Positions 1-5,884 are shown, counted from the stretch's first letter. The stretch: 5,920 nt of DNA from CAZFPA01 sp964520975 (GCA_964520975.1 CAZFPA010000104.1:1-5920), one strand, 5' to 3'. The notes: generated by a model from the letters alone, not told the origin. A program made the numbers and translations.

Positions 1-2
1 CG

Positions 3-626
3 GTATCGGGCGGCATTCAGGCCGCAGAGCCGAATCCGACAGGCTCCAGCGGCATTGCGCACTACACGGGCACCAAGACCGTTGTGAATGTACCGGGCTG
101 TCCGCCGATTCCGGAGGTCATGACCGGTGTCATCATGCACCTGGCGCTCTTCGGCAATCTGCCGCCGCTCGACAACGAGGGCCGGCCCAAGCAGTTCTAC
201 GGCAATCGCGTCCACGATACCTGCTATCGTCGTCCGTTCTTTGATGCGGGCATGTTCGCGGAAGATTATGATGATAAAGGGGCCAAGGCCGGCTGGTGTC
301 TCTACAAGCTTGGCTGCCGCGGTCCGGAGACCTACAATGCCTGCGGCAACATGCGCTGGTATCAGGGCATGTCGTACCCGGTACAGTCGGGGGCACCGTG
401 CATCGGCTGCAGTGACGCCCATTTCTGGGATCATGCGCCGTTCTCGGCCCGTCTGCCGAAATACGGCCCGTTCGGCGATGTGGATAAGATCGGCGTGGCT
501 ATCGCCGGTACCATGGCGGCCGGCATTGCTGCGCATGGCGCGGTGAGCCTCGTGCAGAAGAAAAAGCTTCGGGCGGAAAAAGACCGCATCGCGGCTGAAA
601 AGCAAGGGAAGAAGGTGGAGAAATGA
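3..626 (+). CDS. hyaA: [NiFe] hydrogenase small subunit, group 1 (5' part missing)
   Basis: This is the electron-transfer subunit of a membrane-bound [NiFe] hydrogenase, and the frame is open from the left edge, so the Tat signal and the N-terminal proximal-cluster cysteines lie outside the window. Counting the codon at 3-5 as 1, Cys33 in GCPPIP is the last proximal-cluster ligand. His71, Cys74, Cys99 and Cys105 match the distal [4Fe-4S] ligands, and Cys114, Cys133 and Cys136 match the medial [3Fe-4S] ligands; the spacing agrees with the Desulfovibrio-type enzyme. A hydrophobic helix at about 489-554, containing one His and followed by KKK, is the C-terminal membrane anchor. The tail after it is charged (Lys, Glu). 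The stop overlaps the large-subunit start in ATGA. At codon 4 (12-14) a Gly stands where oxygen-tolerant enzymes carry an extra Cys. Family assignment is very secure; the hya-type name is by similarity. Confidence 0.96.
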   Translation, partial: VSGGIQAAEPNPTGSSGIAHYTGTKTVVNVPGCPPIPEVMTGVIMHLALFGNLPPLDNEGRPKQFYGNRVHDTCYRRPFFDAGMFAEDYDDKGAKAGWCLYKLGCRGPETYNACGNMRWYQGMSYPVQSGAPCIGCSDAHFWDHAPFSARLPKYGPFGDVDKIGVAIAGTMAAGIAAHGAVSLVQKKKLRAEKDRIAAEKQGKKVEK

Positions 627-2533
627 AACGTGTGGTAGTTGACCCCGTAACGAGAATCGAGGGGCATTTACGCGTGGAAATAAAGGTGGATGAAGGAACC
701 GGCAAGGTTGAGGATGCGCTTTCGAGCGGTACAGCCTGGCGTGGGCTGGAGCTCGTTATGAACGACCGCGACCCGCGGGATGCCTGGGCGTATATCCAGC
801 GCATCTGCGGCGTGTGCACGACGGCACATGCACTGGCTTCGCTGCGTTCGGTAGAGGATGCACTGGGCATCACGATTCCGAAGAACGCGAACTACATCCG
901 CAATATCATGGCGGCCTCGCAGACCGTCCAGGACCATGTCATTCATTTCTATCACCTGCATGCGCTGGACTGGGTGAGCCCGGTGGAGGCACTCAAGGCT
1001 GACCCGATTGCGACGGCAAATCTGCAGAATACGGTGCTCAGCACCTACAAGCTGCCGTTTGCCGGCCCGGCAGGCATCAATACCGAGGCCTATCCGAAGG
1101 ACTTCCCGCAGGCGACACCGCAGTATTTTGCGACGATCAAGCAGAAGATCCAGGGCATCGTCGAGAGCGGCCAGCTCGGTATCTTTGCCGCGCAGTGGTG
1201 GGATCATCCCGATTATCAGCTGCTGCCGCCGGAGGTTCATCTGCTGGCAGTGGCACATTATCTGGAAATGCTCGACAAGCAGCGTGACCTCGTTACGCCG
1301 CACGTGATTTTCGGCGGCAAGAATCCGCATCCGCACTATGTGGTCGGCGGCATGCCCTGCTCCATTTCGATGGAGGACGGCAACGCGCCGATCAACTCGG
1401 CCCGCCTCGCTATCGTGGACCGGGCCATCAATACGGCCCGCACGCTGGTCAACAACTTCTATCTGCCGGATCTGCTGGCTATCGGTACGGCTTATGTGAA
1501 AGCCGGCTACGTCGATGGCGGCGGTCTCGCAAAGGAGCGGGTGCTCGGTTTTGGCGCCTACCCGATCGAGCCGTTTACGGGAACGACGAACGGCGGCTTC
1601 CATGAGGGACTGCTTGTGCGCTGCAATGGCGTAGTCGAGAATTTTGCCCAGGGGCTTGGCAAGGCGACCTTCTACGAATTCAAGCCGCAGGATATTGCGG
1701 ACCCGGCGGTGCTCAGCGAAGGCGTACAGCATTCCTGGTACGAGTATCCGGGCAAGGAAGGCGAGAGCCTGCATCCCTGGAGCGGCGTGACGAAGGCGAA
1801 GTTCACGGGCCCGAAGACGGGCACGCAGTCAAGCTGGAAAGAGCTCAACGAGGAAGGCAAGTACTCCTGGCTCAAGACGCCGACCTGGTGCGGCAAGATG
1901 GCCGAGGTTGGTCCGCTGGCACGCTATATCATCATTTATACAAAAGCGAAGAAGAATATGCTCGGTCAGCCGACCTGGGCAGAGCAGATGATGCTCGACC
2001 AGATCGAGGCTGTATCGAAGGTACTGAATCTCGCGCCGGAGGTCTGGATGCCGACCATGGTTGGCCGCACCGCGGTGCGCGGCCTGGAGGCCCAGCTCGC
2101 TGCTGAGATCAGCAAATTCTTCTTTGATAAGCTCATAACGAATATCAAGTCCGGCGATACCAAGGTTGCCAATACGGAAAAATGGGAACCGGACCGCTGG
2201 CCGAAGGAAGCGCATGGCGTAGGCCTTTATGAGGCACCGCGTGGCGCGCTGAGTCACTGGGTCGTCATCAAGGACGGCAAGATCGCCAACTATCAGGCCA
2301 TTGTGCCGACGACCTGGAACGCCTGCCCGCGCGATGACAGTGCCGGACATGGCGCCTATGAAATGGCGATGATGGACACGAAGGTCAAGGTCGCGGACAA
2401 GCCGCTGGAGATTCTGAAGGTCATCCGTTCCTTTGACCCCTGCATGGCCTGCGCAACCCATCTTTTCAATGCCAAGGGCGAGAAAATCAAGGTGGTCACG
2501 ACTGACCCCTATACGGGAACCCGTGTCGACTAG
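623..2533 (+). CDS. hyaB: [NiFe] hydrogenase large subunit, group 1 (precursor)
   Basis: This is the catalytic subunit that binds the Ni-Fe(CN)2CO centre and splits H2. It has 636 residues, somewhat longer than the usual 550-600. The N-terminal RIEGH motif (residues 11-15) includes the proton-relay Glu13. RICGVC gives ligands Cys62 and Cys65, and DPCMACATH gives Cys607 and Cys610, with His613 as the expected last residue of the mature protein. The ligand is Cys, not selenocysteine. Beyond His613 there are 23 residues, longer than the roughly 15 seen in E. coli HyaB and HybC, which the protease at 4618-5208 should remove. Start ATG 623 overlaps the small-subunit stop (ATGA), and AAGG/GGAG-type ribosome-binding sequence lies at 612-620, so translation is probably coupled. 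Part of the extra length appears to be an insertion around residues 390-415, before the KYSWLKTP segment. The protein has no signal peptide; this subunit is normally exported by riding on the small subunit's Tat signal. Confidence 0.98.
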   Translation: MKRVVVDPVTRIEGHLRVEIKVDEGTGKVEDALSSGTAWRGLELVMNDRDPRDAWAYIQRICGVCTTAHALASLRSVEDALGITIPKNANYIRNIMAASQTVQDHVIHFYHLHALDWVSPVEALKADPIATANLQNTVLSTYKLPFAGPAGINTEAYPKDFPQATPQYFATIKQKIQGIVESGQLGIFAAQWWDHPDYQLLPPEVHLLAVAHYLEMLDKQRDLVTPHVIFGGKNPHPHYVVGGMPCSISMEDGNAPINSARLAIVDRAINTARTLVNNFYLPDLLAIGTAYVKAGYVDGGGLAKERVLGFGAYPIEPFTGTTNGGFHEGLLVRCNGVVENFAQGLGKATFYEFKPQDIADPAVLSEGVQHSWYEYPGKEGESLHPWSGVTKAKFTGPKTGTQSSWKELNEEGKYSWLKTPTWCGKMAEVGPLARYIIIYTKAKKNMLGQPTWAEQMMLDQIEAVSKVLNLAPEVWMPTMVGRTAVRGLEAQLAAEISKFFFDKLITNIKSGDTKVANTEKWEPDRWPKEAHGVGLYEAPRGALSHWVVIKDGKIANYQAIVPTTWNACPRDDSAGHGAYEMAMMDTKVKVADKPLEILKVIRSFDPCMACATHLFNAKGEKIKVVTTDPYTGTRVD

Positions 2534-2557
2534 CCGGCAGAAAGGACGGAATGCGGT

Positions 2558-3310
2558 ATGATGAAAAAACAGAAACGCCGTATCTACTATGTTTTCAGTC
2601 CGTTTTTGCGGATTTTCCATTGGATGATGGTGGCATCCCTGCTCGCGCTCTTCATCACCGGGCTCATGATAACGAAGCCGGTGGGCGTGTCCGCTATGGA
2701 GCCAACGTATTCGACGCTGTCGGTGGATTTCATTCGGAACATCCACTTCATCGCGGCGTTCATCTTCACCTCATCCATTATGCTGCGTATATACGGCTTC
2801 ATGATCAACCCTGGCGACCGGCTCATGCCGCGCGTCTGGGAGGGAAGCTTTTACAAGGGATTTTTCCAGGTGGCGCTGCACTACATGTTCCTGAAGCTGC
2901 AGCACCCGCCGTTTCTGCGTAACCCGATGGCGCGCCTCTCCTATGGCGGGTTCTACGCCATGGCGTTCATCGAGATCGTCACGGGCTTCGCGATGTATGC
3001 GATGGATTTCTCCGGTATCTGGGGCTTTGTGTTCGGCAGTGTGAACGTGACCTCGGGCGGCGTGTTCATGGTGCACCTCATCCATCACTATGTAGCCTGG
3101 TTCATCGTGCTCGTAGCGATCGGTCATGTGTACATGGTCGTGCGGGCGGATGTCATGGAGGGCGAGGGCGAGGCCTCGAGCATGTTCTCCGGCATCAAGC
3201 TCTACAAGCATCGCCCACTGGACGTCATGGAGCTCGAGCAGGAAGCGCACACGCAGGAATACTGGGATGCACTCAAAAGACAGCAATGGGAGGATGGTAA
3301 GAATGTGTAA
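2558..3310 (+). CDS. hyaC: Hydrogenase cytochrome b subunit (HyaC/HydC family)
   Basis: This is the integral membrane diheme cytochrome b that anchors the hydrogenase dimer and passes its electrons to the quinone pool. It has 250 residues, close to the usual length. Four membrane helices can be seen at about residues 19-39, 60-83, 130-150 and 170-196. Histidines suited to bind two b hemes are His21 (helix 1), His63 (helix 2), and His176 or His177 with His190 (helix 4). This matches the spacing known from the Wolinella HydC and E. coli HyaC family. It starts 24 bases after the large-subunit stop; AAAGGA at 2541-2546 is a plausible ribosome binding site. ATG at 2561 is an equally possible start, while ATG 2551 lies in another frame. 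The last 8 bases overlap the next gene. The acidic, glutamine-rich C-terminus after residue 198 should be cytoplasmic. Confidence 0.94.
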   Translation: MMKKQKRRIYYVFSPFLRIFHWMMVASLLALFITGLMITKPVGVSAMEPTYSTLSVDFIRNIHFIAAFIFTSSIMLRIYGFMINPGDRLMPRVWEGSFYKGFFQVALHYMFLKLQHPPFLRNPMARLSYGGFYAMAFIEIVTGFAMYAMDFSGIWGFVFGSVNVTSGGVFMVHLIHHYVAWFIVLVAIGHVYMVVRADVMEGEGEASSMFSGIKLYKHRPLDVMELEQEAHTQEYWDALKRQQWEDGKNV

Positions 3311-3545
3311 GGAATGCGGCTGCGGTTCGACCGGCGGCAATACCCGCCTGCAGTTCACCGCGAAAGGCTATACGGAGACGAATGCCAAAGAGGTAGAAAA
3401 GGCCCTGCTGGGACTGCCGGGCGTGCTCTTCGTACACATCCATGCGCATGACGGCGAGACGACGGTAGACTACAATCCGGCGAAGACGAAGCTCATGGAC
3501 ATACTGAACATTTTCAATACGCGCGGCCTGGAGGCAGCGCTCTGA
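3303..3545 (+). CDS. Small HMA-like protein with N-terminal CxxCGC motif, candidate nickel carrier
   Basis: This 80-residue protein begins MCKECGCG, a Cys2-x-x-Cys5-Gly-Cys7 motif identical in pattern to the high-affinity nickel site at the N-terminus of E. coli HypB. The rest reads as a heavy-metal-associated (HMA, ferredoxin-like) fold: strand about 14-20, helix 26-37, strands 41-47 and 51-57, helix 59-72, last strand 76-80. The loop after the first strand, where HMA proteins carry MxCxxC, reads GYTETNA and has no cysteine. The start at 3303 is chosen because GGGAGG at 3288-3293 lies 9 bases upstream; an in-frame ATG at 3294 abuts that site directly. It overlaps the cytochrome b gene by 8 bases, so the two are probably translationally coupled. 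A metal-delivery role for the hydrogenase is inferred from the motif and the context. The gene is outside the hyp group and upstream of a terminator hairpin. Confidence 0.85.
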   Translation: MCKECGCGSTGGNTRLQFTAKGYTETNAKEVEKALLGLPGVLFVHIHAHDGETTVDYNPAKTKLMDILNIFNTRGLEAAL

Positions 3546-3556
3546 TACTAAAAACC

Positions 3557-3607
3557 AAGGGACGCTTCTTTAGCCGCCAGGCGGCGTGCTGAAGAAGCGT
3601 CCTTTTT
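3557..3607 (+). terminator. Intrinsic-terminator-like hairpin between structural and maturation genes
   Basis: GGACGCTTCTT at 3560-3570 pairs perfectly with AAGAAGCGTCC at 3592-3602, giving 11 base pairs. It can be extended by a G-T pair and two A-T pairs into the T run. The apical part holds a second stem, GCCG (3573-3576) with CGGC (3582-3585). Five T residues follow at 3603-3607. The hairpin starts a few bases after the stop of the HMA-like gene and ends 16 bases before the hypA start. No promoter fits in that gap, so it probably attenuates rather than fully stops transcription. It could also protect the 3' end of the structural-gene message. Confidence 0.85.
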
Positions 3608-3623
3608 GCAGGGGAGGTATTTT

Positions 3624-3965
3624 ATGCACGAGATGGCTATTGCGGAGGGCATCCTGGATATTGCGCTCGACTATGCGGCGCGGAACGACGCGAAACGCAT
3701 CGGAAAAATCAGCCTGCTGCTCGGCGAAATGTCCGGCGTGGAGACGGAGGCGCTGACCTTCTGCTTTTCTTCGCTGGTCCGCGGTACGATTGCCGAGGAC
3801 GCCGAGCTCGCGCTGCACCGTGTGCCGCTCATGGGACGCTGCCGCAGCTGCGGGGCCGAGACCCATATCGAGCACTATAACTTTACCTGTCCCGCCTGTC
3901 ATACCGGGCAGCTCGATATCCTATCGGGCCGGGAAATGCAGGTAGAATATCTGGAGGTGGAATGA
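3624..3965 (+). CDS. hypA: Hydrogenase nickel incorporation protein HypA
   Basis: HypA is the nickel-binding chaperone that, with HypB, inserts nickel into the hydrogenase large subunit in the cytoplasm. The protein has 113 residues, the usual length. It begins MHEMAIAEG, where His2 and the N-terminal amine are the known nickel ligands. The zinc site is complete: CRSC (Cys73, Cys76) and CPAC (Cys89, Cys92). A start at 3624 is required because the MHE N-terminus is functional; an in-frame TTG at 3606 would add six residues and lies inside the terminator T run. GGGGAGG at 3611-3617 is a strong ribosome binding site 6 bases before ATG. The stop overlaps the hypB start region in ATGATG. Expression probably depends on read-through of the hairpin just upstream. 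Confidence 0.97.
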   Translation: MHEMAIAEGILDIALDYAARNDAKRIGKISLLLGEMSGVETEALTFCFSSLVRGTIAEDAELALHRVPLMGRCRSCGAETHIEHYNFTCPACHTGQLDILSGREMQVEYLEVE

Positions 3966-4621
3966 TGGAAGTACAGGTTATGCAGGACATCCTGGGGAAG
4001 AACGACCGCATTGCGGCGGAGAACCAGGCTCTGTTTGCCGATAAGAAGATTTTTGCGCTGAACCTCATGGGATCGCCGGGCTCCGGCAAGACCTCGCTTT
4101 TGGAAAAGACGATGGCCGCACTCAAGGATGAGCTCAAGATGGCCGTCATCGAGGGTGATCTCTTTACCTCGAAGGATGCCGACCGCATCGCGAAATACGA
4201 TGTGCCCGTGATTCAGATCAATACGAGCGGCGGCTGTCACCTGGACGCGCCGATGGTGCAGAAGGTGCTGCGGGAAATGGACCTCGACGCGCTGGATCTG
4301 CTCATCATCGAAAACGTGGGCAATCTCGTCTGCCCGGCGGAATTCAATGTGGGCGAGGATGAAAAAGGTGTGGTGCTCAGCATCACGGAGGGCGATGACA
4401 AGCCGATGAAATATCCGCTGATTTTCAAGGAATCCGCGGTGACCGTGCTGAACAAGGTGGACATCCTGCCCTATACGAATTTTGATATGGCCGCAGCGCG
4501 GGAGGATATCACGACACTCCACCCGGATGCCTATATCATTGAAACCTCCTGCACTACGGGCCAGGGCCTTGCCCAGTGGTTTGACTGGCTGCGGGCCAGA
4601 GTCAGGGCCAAGAAGGGATGA
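3965..4621 (+). CDS. hypB: Hydrogenase nickel incorporation GTPase HypB (lacks N-terminal CxxCGC)
   Basis: HypB is the SIMIBI-class GTPase that drives nickel transfer to the hydrogenase large subunit. From this start it has 218 residues. The P-loop GSPGSGKTS lies at 36-44, the switch segment EGD at 63-65, the metal-site motif GGCHLDA with Cys91 and His92 at 89-95, ENVGNLVCP at 116-124, and the guanine-specificity motif NKVD at 163-166. Thus the GTPase-domain metal site is intact. The N-terminus (MEVQVMQDIL) has neither the CxxCGC nickel motif of E. coli HypB nor the His-rich stretch seen in some rhizobial proteins. ATG 3962 is also in frame, but GGAGG at 3953-3957 is 7 bases from 3965 and only 4 from 3962, so 3965 is preferred. 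The gene touches hypA at its start, and its stop overlaps the next start in ATGA. Confidence 0.97.
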   Translation: MEVQVMQDILGKNDRIAAENQALFADKKIFALNLMGSPGSGKTSLLEKTMAALKDELKMAVIEGDLFTSKDADRIAKYDVPVIQINTSGGCHLDAPMVQKVLREMDLDALDLLIIENVGNLVCPAEFNVGEDEKGVVLSITEGDDKPMKYPLIFKESAVTVLNKVDILPYTNFDMAAAREDITTLHPDAYIIETSCTTGQGLAQWFDWLRARVRAKKG

Positions 4622-5208
4622 GCGCGGTGGACAGCTTTAAGGAAAATGGCGGGCCGGGAACGATGCCGGCCGGGCTGGTGCAGGACAGCCATGCGGCTGA
4701 TGCCGGTGCGCTGGAGGAGTTCATGGCGGTACCGGAAGTCACCGTGCTGGGCATCGGCAACATCGTGCTGCAGGACGAGGGCTTTGGCGTGCGGGCAGTG
4801 GAACTGCTTGATGAGAAATACGAATTTCCCGCGCAGGTCCAGGTGCTCGATGGCGGTACCCTGGGTATGGAACTGCTGCGCTTCGTGACCGGTACGAAAA
4901 AGCTGCTGGTCATCGACTCCATCAACAGCAATGAAGAGCCGGGAACGATGTTCCGCTTTGCGAATGAAGCCGTCATGGCCCATTTCCAGGATAAGCTCTC
5001 CGTCCATGAGGTCGGCATCCAGGACGTGCTCGCCCTGCTGCAGGTCACCGGCAAGCCCATCCCCGAGGTCGTCGTCATCGGCGCCCAGCCCTACCAGGTA
5101 TCCGCCGGCGTAGGTCTCACCCCGGAAATGACAGCCCTGCTGCCTAAAATCGAACAGCAGGCACTAAAAGAACTCCGGCAGTGGCAGGTGGAGGTTAAAA
5201 GGAAATAG
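4618..5208 (+). CDS. hyaD: Hydrogenase maturation endopeptidase, HyaD/HybD family
   Basis: This protease removes the C-terminal tail of the large subunit after nickel insertion, the last maturation step. From ATG 4618 it has 196 residues. The family core VLGIGNIVLQDEGFGVRAV begins at residue 43. The metal-sensing residues known from E. coli HybD (Glu16, Asp62, His93) correspond to Glu54 in QDEG, Asp100 in VIDS, and His130 in SVHEVG. Family members usually have about 160 residues and start just before the VLGIGN core, so the first 35 residues are an extension. Start 4618 overlaps the hypB stop (ATGA), and the extension codons keep the GC-rich third positions of real coding sequence. However, ATG 4723, with GGAGGAG just upstream, would give a normal 161-residue protein. 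The substrate is very probably the large subunit at 623-2533. Confidence 0.95.
   Translation: MSAVDSFKENGGPGTMPAGLVQDSHAADAGALEEFMAVPEVTVLGIGNIVLQDEGFGVRAVELLDEKYEFPAQVQVLDGGTLGMELLRFVTGTKKLLVIDSINSNEEPGTMFRFANEAVMAHFQDKLSVHEVGIQDVLALLQVTGKPIPEVVVIGAQPYQVSAGVGLTPEMTALLPKIEQQALKELRQWQVEVKRK
4713..4719 (+). promoter_or_regulatory. Internal ribosome binding site supporting an alternative protease start
   Basis: GGAGGAG lies 3 to 5 bases before an in-frame ATG at 4723. Initiation there would yield the standard-length protease (161 residues, starting MAVPEVTVLG). By contrast, ATG 4618 has only AAGAAGGG directly abutting it. The sequence could also code merely for Leu-Glu-Glu within a longer protein, so its role is open. 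Confidence 0.5.
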
Positions 5209-5252
5209 CCGTGTTGATTTCGTAAATATCGTTAGTCTTTTGGAGGCAGAGT

Positions 5253-5612
5253 ATGCAGCTACCTTATGAGGCGAAAAATGTAGATTTTATGAGACAGTTA
5301 CGAAAGAAAATGACCCGGGAGGAACGGCATCTTTGGTATGATTTTTTACGGGGATATCCGGTAAAGTTTTATCGGCAGCGACGGATTGATTGCTATATAG
5401 TAGATTTTTACTGTCATGCGGCACATCTGGTTGTAGAATTGGATGGAGGACAGCATTACACAGAAGAAGCAAAAGCCGCCGATGATGCGCGTACAAGGAT
5501 ATTGGAACAGTATCATCTGCACGTTTTGCGATTTTCCAATCGGGATATACAGAAAAACTTTCGCGAAGTATGCAGCGTGATCGATGCGTATGTAACGGAT
5601 CATACAAAATAA
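5253..5612 (+). CDS. DUF559-family endonuclease-like protein
   Basis: This 119-residue protein matches the DUF559 pattern, a small domain of the Vsr/restriction-endonuclease-like fold. Landmarks are LRKKMTREERHLW (16-28), FYRQRRIDCYIVDFYC (39-54), VVELDGGQH (60-68) and VLRFSNRDI near residues 90-98. Likely active-site residues by analogy with that fold are Glu24, Asp51, Glu62 and the DGGQH segment. The length is typical for stand-alone members, so the gene looks intact. GGAGG at 5242-5246, 6 bases before ATG, supports the start. It lies 44 bases after the protease gene with no terminator seen between them. A hand count over 5281-5580 gives about 43% GC, against about 57% in a sampled line of the large-subunit gene, which suggests separate acquisition. 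Its function is not established; there is no link to hydrogenase, and the repeats just downstream are its most telling neighbours. Confidence 0.88.
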   Translation: MQLPYEAKNVDFMRQLRKKMTREERHLWYDFLRGYPVKFYRQRRIDCYIVDFYCHAAHLVVELDGGQHYTEEAKAADDARTRILEQYHLHVLRFSNRDIQKNFREVCSVIDAYVTDHTK

Positions 5613-5710
5613 CCAAGAGCGCCCACAAACAGCATCGCAGAGCCAGAGGGAAGGTATTCAGTATGGTGATGATCCATAAAAACAATGGCATGCAATATCA
5701 CCAAATCCAG

Positions 5711-5760
5711 CAACCCCTCAGGCGCTGCGCGCCAGCTCCCCTAGCAGGGGAGCCTTTTGG
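5711..5760 (+). repeat. Double-hairpin palindromic repeat (REP/MITE-like), possible terminator
   Basis: Two adjacent perfect stems are visible. GGCGC (5721-5725) pairs with GCGCC (5729-5733) around a 3-base loop. GCTCCCCT (5735-5742) pairs with AGGGGAGC (5746-5753) around AGC. Four T residues follow at 5755-5758, so the second stem could also end transcription of the endonuclease-like gene. The pattern CCCCTCA, variable short stem, then AGCTCCCCT...AGGGGAGCC resembles dispersed palindromic repeats that I recall from Negativicutes and other gut Firmicutes. That resemblance is from memory and was not searched. Confidence 0.7.
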
Positions 5761-5832
5761 ATGAGCGGATGCACTGGAGGAAAAAATAGGATTTTTATAA
5801 GTGAGCTACAAATTGAAATCTTGGATGCAAAT

Positions 5833-5877
5833 AAGCCTCCCCTACTAGGTGAGCAGCGAACCGCCGCTTTAGCTGCG
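5833..5877. repeat. Degenerate second copy of the palindromic repeat
   Basis: AAGCCTCCCCTACTAG at 5833-5848, read on the minus strand, is CTAGTAGGGGAGGCTT. This nearly matches CTAGCAGGGGAGCCTT of the first copy (5741-5756), so it is best seen as an inverted, decayed copy. Being nearly palindromic, it can also be aligned in direct orientation with a bulge and a mismatch. Next to it, GCAGC (5853-5857) can pair with GCTGC (5872-5876), and AGCG (5855-5858) with CGCT (5865-5868), giving alternative stems in place of the first copy's short GC hairpin. Confidence 0.5.
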
Positions 5878-5884
5878 TGTGAGT

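Noticed and set aside
668..1774. Long minus-strand open frame of 368 codons opposite the large subunit
   Set aside because: It lies wholly within a certain gene; its openness follows from GC-rich third positions, and its translation shows no family motif.
2453..2461. Selenocysteine version of the nickel site
   Set aside because: The ligand codons are ordinary Cys codons; no in-frame TGA occurs in the DPCMACATH motif.
1829..2746. Minus-strand open frame of 305 codons
   Set aside because: It is antisense to the large subunit and cytochrome b genes, with no recognisable motif or convincing start.
2551..2922. ATG 2551 reading frame over the start of the cytochrome b gene
   Set aside because: Its protein is proline/histidine-rich with no membrane helices, while the overlapping frame from 2558 encodes a clear four-helix cytochrome b.
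3606..3623. Upstream TTG start for hypA
   Set aside because: It would bury the functional Met-His N-terminus and lies in the terminator T run; ATG 3624 has a strong ribosome binding site.
5214..5242. Possible promoter (TTGATT as a -35 box) before the endonuclease-like gene
   Set aside because: No acceptable -10 box stands at the right spacing, so I do not claim it.
5570..5764. Small plus-strand frame of 64 codons over the end of the endonuclease-like gene and the repeat
   Set aside because: It overlaps a supported gene and its C-terminus is only the translated palindromic repeat.
5711..5877. CRISPR array
   Set aside because: Only two dissimilar palindromic units are present, with no regular spacers and no cas genes.
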